Assembly: GCA_964344565.1 (NCBI GenBank)
Contig: CAYFNT010000014.1
Location: 1 to 64,000, forward strand
Direction: 5' to 3'
DNA length: 64,000 nt
Source of the DNA: JACNKJ01 sp964344565
GTDB taxonomy: Bacteria; Krumholzibacteriota; Krumholzibacteriia; JACNKJ01
Both the position numbers and the translations under genes were made by a program. This document shows, piece by piece, positions 48,488 to 56,635 of this stretch; the first letter of the stretch is position 1, and each line of letters opens with the position of its first letter. The notes under the pieces are model-generated. The model ran no database searches. It was not told the origin of the DNA and saw only the letters and a list, made by a program, of their open reading frames with translations.

Positions 48488-49765
48488 ATGATCGGAAGCC
48501 GGCATATCTCCAGGATCGTCGCGGTCCTGCTCTCGATATCGTCCTGCGTCGCCGCGGCGGACATGAGCGAGTTCGAGACCTGGCGCATGGACGTGCAGGA
48601 CACCGACGACGAGTACCCTCTCGATCACCTCTTCTCGCTCTTCGGAGAGGACTGGCAGCGCGATTGGCGAAGCGCCGAACAGGGCATGCGCCTCAGCAAC
48701 AGCTGCGGCACCCACGAGAAGTGGGAGATCGGCATCGAGGCCAAGCTCCGCCGGGATCTGGGCGGGCGATTCGACATCGCCTACGCCTATCGCAAGACCG
48801 ACGCCTTCAGCCATCGGATCGAGTGGAACGAGATCGCGCTGGCCTGGCATGGGCTCAACGAGCATGCAATCGGGTTCTACTATCGTCCGCGATTCGCCAA
48901 GGCCGATCACGATCTGGGACTGCGCTACGATTGGCGTCCAAAAAAAGGGCAGGGGTTCGGCATCGATCTCAATCTGCAGCGCTTCGTGGGCAATCGCATC
49001 GCGAAGAAGCGCAGCATCGAGGCCGAAGAGAGATGGATCTACGACAAGCTGCCGCGCTTCCTGAGCGCCTGGGCCGCCATCGGCGGAGAGAACGGCGGAA
49101 GGCTCGCCCTCGACGCGGGTCTGCTCCTGCCCACCGAGCGGAAGCATCACCCGCCGGCCATCTGGCTGCCCGATCCCGACTACCTTCACAAACTGGAGGG
49201 AGCGCGGCTGCGCCTGGATGTCCGGAGCCCGATGCTCGGGGCCTGGCGCGGGCTCCTCGGCGCCGGCTGGAAGCGCGGCCGGGATGAAACGATTCCCCTG
49301 GTGGAACGCGTTGTCCTGGCGAAGCGCATCGATCGGAAAACGCTCTGGCTGCGTCCGAAACTGCAGCGCGACTTGAACGAGCGGTGGAGCGCTTCCTTGC
49401 TCTTCGAATATCGCGAGCGATTCGAGGATTCCGAAGGCGAAGACCTGCCCGACGAGGGCTATCACTACGCGGCCCGGTCCCGATCCTGGCAGGCGGGGCT
49501 CGCCTGGCGAGTGAACGATCGCTTTCGGATGGACTTCGGCTACGCGGGCAGCGGAATCGACGTGAGGCCCGGTGGCGATCCGGATTGGATCGGCGAGGAG
49601 TATCGACACTTCGACCGCGACGAGAACCGTCTCTACCTGACCCTCGACTATCGATGGAAAGGCGTGGCGCTGCTCTTCACCGAAACCTTCGAGCTTGACG
49701 AGGAGCCCTACGACTCCTTCCTCTTCCACGATAAGTCCTTCTTTCAGATCATGATCCTGCTCTGA
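48488..49765 (+). CDS. Outer-membrane beta-barrel protein of unknown function
   Basis: 425 aa from ATG 48488; an in-frame ATG 12 codons upstream (48452) is possible, but the downstream one starts directly with a good signal peptide (ISRIVAVLLSISSCVAAA). Shine-Dalgarno is weak for both. The mature protein has many alternating amphipathic strands (FDIAYAYRKTDAF, AIGFYYRPRFAKAD, GFGIDLNLQRFVGN, WSASLLFEYRERFED, NRLYLTLDYRWKGVALLFTE), consistent with a 14-16-stranded barrel. It ends in hydrophobic residues IMILL rather than Phe. It lacks known porin signatures. Same strand and close behind the DASS transporter. Confidence 0.7.
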   Translation: MIGSRHISRIVAVLLSISSCVAAADMSEFETWRMDVQDTDDEYPLDHLFSLFGEDWQRDWRSAEQGMRLSNSCGTHEKWEIGIEAKLRRDLGGRFDIAYAYRKTDAFSHRIEWNEIALAWHGLNEHAIGFYYRPRFAKADHDLGLRYDWRPKKGQGFGIDLNLQRFVGNRIAKKRSIEAEERWIYDKLPRFLSAWAAIGGENGGRLALDAGLLLPTERKHHPPAIWLPDPDYLHKLEGARLRLDVRSPMLGAWRGLLGAGWKRGRDETIPLVERVVLAKRIDRKTLWLRPKLQRDLNERWSASLLFEYRERFEDSEGEDLPDEGYHYAARSRSWQAGLAWRVNDRFRMDFGYAGSGIDVRPGGDPDWIGEEYRHFDRDENRLYLTLDYRWKGVALLFTETFELDEEPYDSFLFHDKSFFQIMILL

Positions 49766-49878
49766 TCGATCCTTCCGACAGTTTCCTTTTTCGGTATTCT
49801 TTCGCGAGGGGCCTGTGCTAGGGTTCAGATCCCTGCGGCGATCCGTCCGACGCCGCATTGCAAGGAGGGAAATCCGCC

Positions 49879-50481
49879 ATGAGAGGAAAATCCGTTTTCC
49901 GTCACTTCGTGATTCTCGGGATCCTGCTTCTCGGCGCCTCGATCTTCGTGGGCTGCAGCGAGGAGAGCGTGACGCCCAACGACGAGATCACCGCAGACCA
50001 GGAAGACCTGGCACACCAGTCCGGCTTCCTGGCCCTCGCCATCGTGAACGCGATACCATGGATGAACGATAGTGGTCGGGCAGCTTATGAGGACTGCGAC
50101 ATCGATCCCTTCGAGGGATGTATCCAGCACACCACCGACCCGGAGCACATCTGGACCAATCCCGGCGAGCCCATCAGTTGGGAGCCCGAGGAACTGCCCG
50201 GCATCATGCTCTTCTTCGAATTCGATCTAGTCGGAATGGGCGACGATCCAATGCTGGCCAACGGCACGGGAGTCCTCACTCTCGTGGACTATGTGATTCA
50301 CTTCACCGTCATCGACGTGGTTGTGCCCGACGATGGCTATCCCACGGGGGGAACCATCGAAGTGGTTTCGATGGATACCACCGGGTACATCACCTTCCAC
50401 CCGGATGAGACCGCCACGGTGGAAGTGGGCAGTTTTGCCTGGAGCATCGATCTGGAAACTGGAGAAGTAACGCCGATCTGA
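49879..50481 (+). CDS. Small lipoprotein of unknown function
   Basis: 200 aa. AAGGAGGG about 9 bases upstream sets ATG 49879. Lipobox I-F-V-G-C with Cys near residue 26, so the mature protein is lipid-anchored, probably in the outer membrane. The body is acidic and beta-rich with two or three Cys (CDIDPFEGC) and strands such as TGVLTLVDYVIHFTVIDVVV. No family recognised. It lies 44 bp before the DUF6588-type barrel gene and is likely cotranscribed with it. Confidence 0.75.
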   Translation: MRGKSVFRHFVILGILLLGASIFVGCSEESVTPNDEITADQEDLAHQSGFLALAIVNAIPWMNDSGRAAYEDCDIDPFEGCIQHTTDPEHIWTNPGEPISWEPEELPGIMLFFEFDLVGMGDDPMLANGTGVLTLVDYVIHFTVIDVVVPDDGYPTGGTIEVVSMDTTGYITFHPDETATVEVGSFAWSIDLETGEVTPI

Positions 50482-50525
50482 TCGCGTGGATCGGATAGCG
50501 AGAACTCAATACCGGGAGGATGAAC

Positions 50526-51482
50526 ATGTCCCCGAATCCCCGGAGCAAGGGCCGGCTCATGGCCGCCGCCGTCTTGCTCGCAATGCTGTGGGCGGTGCCG
50601 TCCTGGGCCGGCGATGAGACCCTCGATGAACTGATCGAGCAGATCGGCCAGTCCTACGCCGAGGGCTACCTTGCGCCCCTGATCCACGGTTTCGGCATCA
50701 ACACGAACACCGGTCTCTATCACACCGCGAAGATTCCCAAGACCCGTCTCACCTTCAATGTGGGCTTCAAGGCCATGGCCACCAAGATCACCGACGAGGA
50801 CAAGGCCTTCCGAATCATCGAGGAAGTCGACCTGACCCCCTTCGGCCTGCCCGGCGAGACCGGCGACGTGGTCTACGAGGGTCCCACGGTGCTCGGCGCC
50901 GAGGACGAGAAGGGCCGCGTCACGGCCTACTGGAACGGCCTGCCGGTCTATCAGGTGGATACCATCGCTTCGCTGGTGGACATGGACTACGTGCTCCTCG
51001 CCACGCCCGAGATCTCGGTGGGGGGCATCGCCGGACTTCAGGCGACCCTTCGCTGGCTCCCGACCATGACCATGGGCGACTTCGGCGACCTCGGCTACTT
51101 CGGTTTCGGCGCCGCCTACGGCGTGAGCAATCTGATGCCCACCCTGCCCGTGGACGTCCTGGTGGGCTTCTTCTACCAGAACCTCGACATCGGCGAGTCC
51201 CTGCAGACCTCGGCCACCAGCTACTACGGTGCGGTGAGCAAGAGCCTGACGCCCATCATCACGGTCTACGCCGGTGGCGCCAAGGAGTCCTCGACCATGG
51301 ACGTGGACTACACCTACATCGGAGACGGTTCGGAATCCGAGCAGATCTCCTTCTCCATCGACGGTGCTCAGGGCGGTCGCGGAACCATCGGGGCCACCTT
51401 GAATCTCGGCGTGAAGGTCAATGCCGAGATGAACTTCGGCAAGCTCAGGACCTACTCGGCCGGACTGCTTTTCGGCTTCTAG
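50526..51482 (+). CDS. DUF6588-type outer-membrane protein
   Basis: 318 aa. Of two ATGs, 50526 has GGGAGG at the right distance (6 bases) while 50520 abuts it. Signal peptide about 1-28. Conserved features include an N-terminal EQIGQSYAEGYLAPLIHGFG helix, a barrel region with NTGLYHTAKIPK and glycine-rich strands, and the end YSAGLLFGF with terminal Phe. I recall this layout from the DUF6588 family of Bacteroidota and relatives. It follows a small lipoprotein gene; terminator at 51506-51531. Function unknown; a porin-like role is inferred. Confidence 0.75.
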   Translation: MSPNPRSKGRLMAAAVLLAMLWAVPSWAGDETLDELIEQIGQSYAEGYLAPLIHGFGINTNTGLYHTAKIPKTRLTFNVGFKAMATKITDEDKAFRIIEEVDLTPFGLPGETGDVVYEGPTVLGAEDEKGRVTAYWNGLPVYQVDTIASLVDMDYVLLATPEISVGGIAGLQATLRWLPTMTMGDFGDLGYFGFGAAYGVSNLMPTLPVDVLVGFFYQNLDIGESLQTSATSYYGAVSKSLTPIITVYAGGAKESSTMDVDYTYIGDGSESEQISFSIDGAQGGRGTIGATLNLGVKVNAEMNFGKLRTYSAGLLFGF

Positions 51483-51505
51483 GTCGGCCCATGGGTATCT
51501 CGAAA

Positions 51506-51531
51506 CCCCGGCGCCCGCCGCCGGGGTTTTT
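51506..51531 (+). terminator. Terminator of the DUF6588-type gene
   Basis: CCCCGGCG (51506-51513) pairs with CGCCGGGG (51519-51526), followed by five T. Confidence 0.92.
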
Positions 51532-51634
51532 CATGGCTTCTCCATGAAGATCGACCTGGGATCTGGCAGCCCCGCCGCTTCGTCATTAGCTTGTATCCGG
51601 CAAGTCGACCCTGGAGTGCAGCAAGGAGCGAGCA

Positions 51635-52114
51635 ATGGACATCTTCGAATTCGCGATGCAGATGGAACTGGACGGCGCCAAGCTCTATCGCGAGCTGGCC
51701 GCAAAGAGCCAGGACGCCGGCGTAAAGGCCATCCTCGGGCAGATGGCCGACGACGAGGACAAGCACTATGCAATCCTCAAGAGCATGTCCGAATCGGCGG
51801 AACCCGAGATGGCCGAAACCTCGGTGCTCACCGACGCCATCAACATCTTCGCGGGAATCACCAAGGACGATCTGGACCTCTCCGGCGAGCAGGTCGACGT
51901 GTACCGTCGCGCCGCCGAGATCGAGGCCAAGAGCGAGGCCTTCTACGTCGAGAAAGCGGGGGAAGTGGACAACGTCGCTCAGCGCGATCTGCTGCTTCGC
52001 CTCGCCGACGAGGAGAAGCGCCACAAGCATCTTCTCGAGGGCATGGTGGACTTCCTCACCGAACCTCAGACCTGGCTCGAGAACGCCGAGTTCACGAACC
52101 TGGAAAACTACTAG
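51635..52114 (+). CDS. Rubrerythrin-like ferritin-fold protein
   Basis: 159 aa, four-helix bundle without the C-terminal rubredoxin domain. Two Glu/His clusters typical of diiron ligands are seen: E-L-D-G-A-K with DDEDKHY in the first helix pair, and IEAKSEAFY with DEEKRHKHLLE in the second. Likely binds two irons and handles peroxide or stores iron. AAGGAGCG before ATG 51635. A single gene with a hairpin terminator. The N-terminal MDIFEFAMQMELDGAKLYRE matches short rubrerythrins of anaerobes and microaerophiles. Confidence 0.88.
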   Translation: MDIFEFAMQMELDGAKLYRELAAKSQDAGVKAILGQMADDEDKHYAILKSMSESAEPEMAETSVLTDAINIFAGITKDDLDLSGEQVDVYRRAAEIEAKSEAFYVEKAGEVDNVAQRDLLLRLADEEKRHKHLLEGMVDFLTEPQTWLENAEFTNLENY

Positions 52115-52137
52115 CGGGAAACCGTCGGCAGGGGGCT

Positions 52138-52164
52138 CCCCGGTGCCGGCGCGCCGGGGTTTTT
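52138..52164 (+). terminator. Terminator of the rubrerythrin-like gene
   Basis: CCCCGG (52138-52143) pairs with CCGGGG (52154-52159), with extra G/C pairs in the loop, then five T. It ends at the stop of the convergent GH97 gene. Confidence 0.8.
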
Positions 52165-54171
52165 CTATTCAGGCAGGGGGTGCAGCCTCGCCGCGAATCC
52201 GCCGCCCGGAGCCATCTTGATGGTGAGGGTGTTCCCCGAATTCATCACCCGCACGCCGATCCTCAGATCGTATGGGTTGGACTTCCAGTCGGCATCGGGA
52301 CCGTCGCGATAGATGGTGACCAGGTAGCGCTGATCCGGGTCCAGGAAATCGAGGTTCACCGTCAGCTGACGGCCCAGCTCGTCGGTGACGGCGCCCAGGT
52401 ACCAGTCCTCGCTGGCCCGATCCTTACGGGCGATGGTCACGTAGTCTCCGATCTCTCCGTTCAGGGCCAGGGTGCGCGACCAGTCGCAGGGGACGTCGCG
52501 AATGAATTGGAAGGCCGGTTGGTCCAGGTAGTTCTCGGGCAGGTCGGCCGCCATCTGCAGGGGACTGTAGAGCACCACGTAGAGGGCGAGCTGCTTGGCC
52601 AGGGTGGTGTTCACCCGGTTGTTGGCGCGGAGTTCCGGATAGAGCAGGCGGAAGATGCCCGGCGTGAAGTCGAAGGGCCCCGAAAGCATGCGCGTGAAGG
52701 GCAGGATGGTCTCGTGCTCGGGCGGATTGCCGCCGTCGCCGCTCCAGGCGTTGTACTCCTGTCCGCGTGCGCCTTCCCTTGTCATCATGTTGGGCCAGGT
52801 CCGGCGGATGCCCGTATCCTTGATGGGTTCGTGCACGTCCAGCATCACGCCGTACTCGGCGGCCAGTTCCACGACCTCGCGATAGTGCCGCACCATGTAC
52901 TGACCGTGATGCCATTCGCCCTGGCATTTGCGTCCCACGTATCCGGTCTTCACGGCGTCGATGCCGAGCTTCCGGCAATAGGCGAAGGCCTCTTCCATCT
53001 GCCGCTCGTAGTTGTCGATGTCCGCTCCGGTTTCGTGATGTCCGATGATGCGCACGCCCTTCTCGGCGGCGTAGCGGCAGACCTCTTCGTAGTCGATATC
53101 CGGGTGGGGAGTGTCGAAGAGGAAATTGCCGCCGTTGCCCCACCAGTCGCCGTCCCACCCCAGGTTCCATCCCTCGATGAGCACGCCCGCGAATCCGTTT
53201 TCCGCGGCGAAGTTCACGTAGTCCTTGGCGTTCTCTGTGGTGGCCCCGTGATTGGGACCCGAACCCCAGGTGTGGGTGCCGATGTGCATGCCCCACCAGA
53301 TGCCCACGTACTTGCCCGGGCGAATCCAGCTGCTGTCCTCTATCTTCGAGGCTTCGTTGAGATGGAGGACGAGTTTCGACTCGATGAGATCGGCGGGATG
53401 TTCCGCAACCTGGATCGTGCGCCATGGCGTGAGGAAGGGCGTCTTCCCGATCACCTTCACGCCGCTCGCCCAGGGCACGAGCTGGCAGCGTAGGCGGTTC
53501 TCGCCCGCCGGCTCCAGGGTCATGCTCGCGTAGTCGGTGAGCGCGGCCTCGTGGATGCAGAGCGCGAGCCCGCTCTCGGTCTCCAGGGTGAGAGGCGTGT
53601 GCGCCTTGGGAATCCGGTTCACCGGACTTCTGCGGTAGAGATACTCGTAACGTTCGGCGTCCATGGCGGGAATCCACCAGGCCTGGGCCGGCTCGGCCAG
53701 GTTGAACTCGGTGATCTCGTCCATGATGACGAAATCGCCCGGAGCATCCTGCTCGGGCAGTTCGTACCGAAAACCGAGGCCGTCGTCGAAGAGGCGAAAG
53801 ACCAGCACCATGCGCCGCTCCTGGAGACCTTCCAGGGTGACGCGCATCTCCTCATGGCGATTCCGGGCGCGAGCGAACTCGCCCCAGGGCTGAGTCCACA
53901 TGGCGTCGTGGCTGGATCGATCGACCGAATGAATCGACATGTCGCGATCCAGAGGAGGACCTTCACGGAATTGCAGACCGAGGCGCGAAGGAATGACGAT
54001 GGCCTTTCCGTCCAGAGAGAGCGAGTAGCTCGGGCGACCGCCTTCCAAGGAGAATGTCAGGCCCAGGCGCCCATCGGGTGATGCAAGTCCAAGGGACTCG
54101 GCCTCGGCGCCGGAGAAGGTAGGGGGGATCAGGAATGTCCACGCCAGCAGGAATCGAAAGCAGTGTTTCAT
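52165..54171 (-). CDS. Glycoside hydrolase family 97 (SusB-like alpha-glycosidase)
   Basis: 668 aa. Hydrolyses alpha-linked glucose or galactose oligosaccharides in the periplasm or outside the cell. Signal peptide about 1-22 from ATG 54171; the open frame extends upstream, but those residues are low-complexity. The N-terminal beta-sandwich (about 25-270) is followed by a TIM barrel with GIWWGMHIGTHTW, NGFAGVLIEGWNLGWDGDWW and the GH97 hallmark IRRTWPNMMTREGARGQEYN (about 490). Length is slightly shorter than SusB (738). Whether it is inverting or retaining cannot be told from my reading. Single leftward gene; weak Shine-Dalgarno. Confidence 0.9.
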   Translation of the reverse strand: MKHCFRFLLAWTFLIPPTFSGAEAESLGLASPDGRLGLTFSLEGGRPSYSLSLDGKAIVIPSRLGLQFREGPPLDRDMSIHSVDRSSHDAMWTQPWGEFARARNRHEEMRVTLEGLQERRMVLVFRLFDDGLGFRYELPEQDAPGDFVIMDEITEFNLAEPAQAWWIPAMDAERYEYLYRRSPVNRIPKAHTPLTLETESGLALCIHEAALTDYASMTLEPAGENRLRCQLVPWASGVKVIGKTPFLTPWRTIQVAEHPADLIESKLVLHLNEASKIEDSSWIRPGKYVGIWWGMHIGTHTWGSGPNHGATTENAKDYVNFAAENGFAGVLIEGWNLGWDGDWWGNGGNFLFDTPHPDIDYEEVCRYAAEKGVRIIGHHETGADIDNYERQMEEAFAYCRKLGIDAVKTGYVGRKCQGEWHHGQYMVRHYREVVELAAEYGVMLDVHEPIKDTGIRRTWPNMMTREGARGQEYNAWSGDGGNPPEHETILPFTRMLSGPFDFTPGIFRLLYPELRANNRVNTTLAKQLALYVVLYSPLQMAADLPENYLDQPAFQFIRDVPCDWSRTLALNGEIGDYVTIARKDRASEDWYLGAVTDELGRQLTVNLDFLDPDQRYLVTIYRDGPDADWKSNPYDLRIGVRVMNSGNTLTIKMAPGGGFAARLHPLPE

Positions 54172-54250
54172 GGCTCGAAGCTGAACGAGGAGGCCGGGGA
54201 AGTCAAGCGGGCGCTTGGCCTCCCCGGCCGTCTCACGGGTCGAGTGACGC

Positions 54251-56491
54251 TCAACGGAGCAGCACGAACTTGCTGCTTCGCCGCTGGCCGTTTCCTGTGA
54301 CCGTAGCGAAGTAGACTCCGCTTCCAGCTCGCCGGCCATGCTCGTCGAGACCGTCCCAGATCAAGGGCAGTTCGCCGTCGCCGCCTTCACCGACGAAAAG
54401 TCGCCGAACCCGGCGCCCCGCAACGTCGACGATGTCCACTCGAATGTGCGTTCTTCCCGCCAGGGAGAGGCGCAATGTGGCCGGTGCCACGAGGGGATTG
54501 GCGTGGGACCAGAGTGCGAGAAGTTCGGCCGGAGCGTGGTCCGGATAGTCGCCGGCGCTTGAGACGGTACTCTCCACGTCCGTGGGATCGCTGTCGGCGT
54601 CGTAGCCGGGCTCCACCAGGTCATAGGGCTGGTTGGCCGAGCCGAACGCGCCACGTCCGCTGCCCAGGTCGAGTCCGTCGACCATGCCGAGAGGGTCATC
54701 GAATCCCGCGAGTAGGGTGCCGTAGGCCGCATCGAAGAATTGCAGCTGGGGGACGGTCTCGTCGCTCTCGTCGGTGGCCAGCACCAGGACCGGTTGCACG
54801 GCAGTCTGGGGCACGAGCTCGAAACGGATGCGTGCCTGGTCGCCATCGGCCGTGGACTCAGGCAACCAGATCCAGCCGAGGCCAGGCAGCCAATTCTCGA
54901 CGATCATGGGATCGAGGTCGCGGCGGAAAGCCCCGATGACGAGGCCCAGGGGATCGTTGATCTCCTCCAGGCTCGCCCCGCCCGCCAAACCGTCGCCGGG
55001 AAAGGACAGGACGTCGGTCTTGCCGGATTCGTTCGCATTCTCCACGGGAACATGTAGGATCCTGTCGATGGGGCCGGAGTACTGGGCGATGACCGGATCG
55101 ACCGAGCGAGGAAATCCCCGGGCCTGTCCGTCCTCGTCGATGCCGATCTCGTCCACGAGCACGCCGCTGCCGTCGAAGGCGAGCAGGCGTCCGATGCCGA
55201 AGGCGTCCTCAACCGGCAGTAGCACGCGGTCATCGAACCAGGGCAGGGGATCCACACCGACTTCGTAGCCCTCGATGCTCAGTCCCGCATTGACGTCTTC
55301 GACTTGGGCGAAGACCTCGCCGCTGGTCATGTCCACGTAGAGCAGGTCGGCGTCGGTTCCGAGGGGATTCTCGGTGGGCACCAGAAGTCGGTGGGGATGA
55401 CTTCCCCCGCCGTTGCATACGGGCAGGAGATCCACGCCCTTCTCGAAACCGTCAAATGAGAATCCGCCCGCCGCTCCGTCGTTGCTCAGCACCCAGAGGC
55501 TGTTGCCATCTTCGTCGAGGTAGTAGATGTCCCCTTCACCCTCGTCGCTTTCCACGGGCACGAGCATGGAATTCGTGCCGCCACCGCCGCAGCCGAATTC
55601 GAAGAGTCGAAGATCCACGTCCCATTCGTAGCCGGGAAAGTCGGTGGGGCGAGTCGTGTCGGCGTTGATTTCCCGCACGCTTCGCTCGATGAGGAAGAGC
55701 GGCGGCGAAGGCACATTGGGATCGAAATCGACCAGAAGCAGGTCGGCCCCCACGGGCGAGGCCACGGGCAGGGCCAGTCGCGTGCAGCAGTTCGGAATCT
55801 CGAATGCCAGGGGATCCACGCCGGGGGCCAGGCCGGTGAGCCAGTCCACCTGGATGTTCGTGTCGCCTAGCAGACGACCGTCCGTGGAAAGAAGCGTGCA
55901 GGATCCGACGCCCACGTCGCCGAAATTGGGTCGGGCGTCGGCGTCGACGGCAAGAATCCCACGGACGTCGCCGCCGGGGCTTTCCAGGGGGAAGAAGGCG
56001 ATGGCGGGTCCCGCGTAGAAGTCGTGGATGCCGTCCACGTCGGGCATGAAGCCCAGGTCGTCCAGTTCGATCAGCTCGCTGTAGCCGACCAGTCCCGCGG
56101 CATCGACCAGCAGAACGAGCAATCCGGAGTTAAGGCCGTCCGGCGATTCCACGGGCGCGAGAACCGTGCTGCCCGGGCCCAGGTCTGGCACGATGAGAGG
56201 ATCGACGCCCCGCTCCAGGCCCGGGATGTCGTAGCTGAAGGTTACTCCCAGCGGCGCGCCGCTCGAGGCGTCGAGATCCATGATGCGGATTCTCGCCATC
56301 GAGCCGTCGATCGCCTGTTCGGGGATGACCATGAACTCACGCGACGGCGCGACCACGGGATCCACGTCTTCCCGCCAGCCCAGCACCTCTTCGAATATCG
56401 TGGCCGAAACGTCGAGGGGGATGAACGCAAGAACCGCGATCATCAACAGGGAGAATGCTGTTCGCGGCGAATGGGACGGCAGGGGATGCAT
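54251..56491 (-). CDS. Secreted GVDP-repeat protein with FlgD-like C-terminal domain
   Basis: 746 aa. ATG 56491 with AGGAGG 7 bases upstream; signal peptide ends near residue 31 (DVSA). The body consists of at least seven repeats of about 70-80 residues, each centred on G-x(2-3)-[GS]-[VL]-D-P-[LIM] followed 10-20 residues later by LxVPVE or similar: LERGVDPLIVP, LAPGVDPLAF, FEKGVDLLPV, YEVGVDPLPW, FPRSVDPVIA, FRRDLDPMIV. They alternate with LLxVD strands, suggesting a propeller. The end (VDIVDVAGRRVRRLF, IWDGLDEHGRRAGSGVYFA) is FlgD-like, ending FVLLR. I do not recognise the repeat family; no catalytic motif. Confidence 0.75.
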   Translation of the reverse strand: MHPLPSHSPRTAFSLLMIAVLAFIPLDVSATIFEEVLGWREDVDPVVAPSREFMVIPEQAIDGSMARIRIMDLDASSGAPLGVTFSYDIPGLERGVDPLIVPDLGPGSTVLAPVESPDGLNSGLLVLLVDAAGLVGYSELIELDDLGFMPDVDGIHDFYAGPAIAFFPLESPGGDVRGILAVDADARPNFGDVGVGSCTLLSTDGRLLGDTNIQVDWLTGLAPGVDPLAFEIPNCCTRLALPVASPVGADLLLVDFDPNVPSPPLFLIERSVREINADTTRPTDFPGYEWDVDLRLFEFGCGGGGTNSMLVPVESDEGEGDIYYLDEDGNSLWVLSNDGAAGGFSFDGFEKGVDLLPVCNGGGSHPHRLLVPTENPLGTDADLLYVDMTSGEVFAQVEDVNAGLSIEGYEVGVDPLPWFDDRVLLPVEDAFGIGRLLAFDGSGVLVDEIGIDEDGQARGFPRSVDPVIAQYSGPIDRILHVPVENANESGKTDVLSFPGDGLAGGASLEEINDPLGLVIGAFRRDLDPMIVENWLPGLGWIWLPESTADGDQARIRFELVPQTAVQPVLVLATDESDETVPQLQFFDAAYGTLLAGFDDPLGMVDGLDLGSGRGAFGSANQPYDLVEPGYDADSDPTDVESTVSSAGDYPDHAPAELLALWSHANPLVAPATLRLSLAGRTHIRVDIVDVAGRRVRRLFVGEGGDGELPLIWDGLDEHGRRAGSGVYFATVTGNGQRRSSKFVLLR

Positions 56492-56635
56492 GGGAGGCCT
56501 CCTGTTGTAGGGCCCCGCCTCCTTCAAGCGGGGCATATACAGGATAACCTCAACTATGCGGAACGAACAGGCAGTGATGTCGGACATATCTCACAAACGG
56601 TAATATAGATTACGTATTCCGAGCCGGTTTGTGCG

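Noticed and set aside
51544..53493. A 649-residue plus-strand frame over the rubrerythrin and GH97 genes
   Set aside because: Low-complexity Arg/Gly/Val composition and complete overlap with two recognisable genes.
54172..54339. N-terminal extension of the GH97 protein
   Set aside because: 56 extra residues are charged and low-complexity, and the signal peptide starts at ATG 54171.
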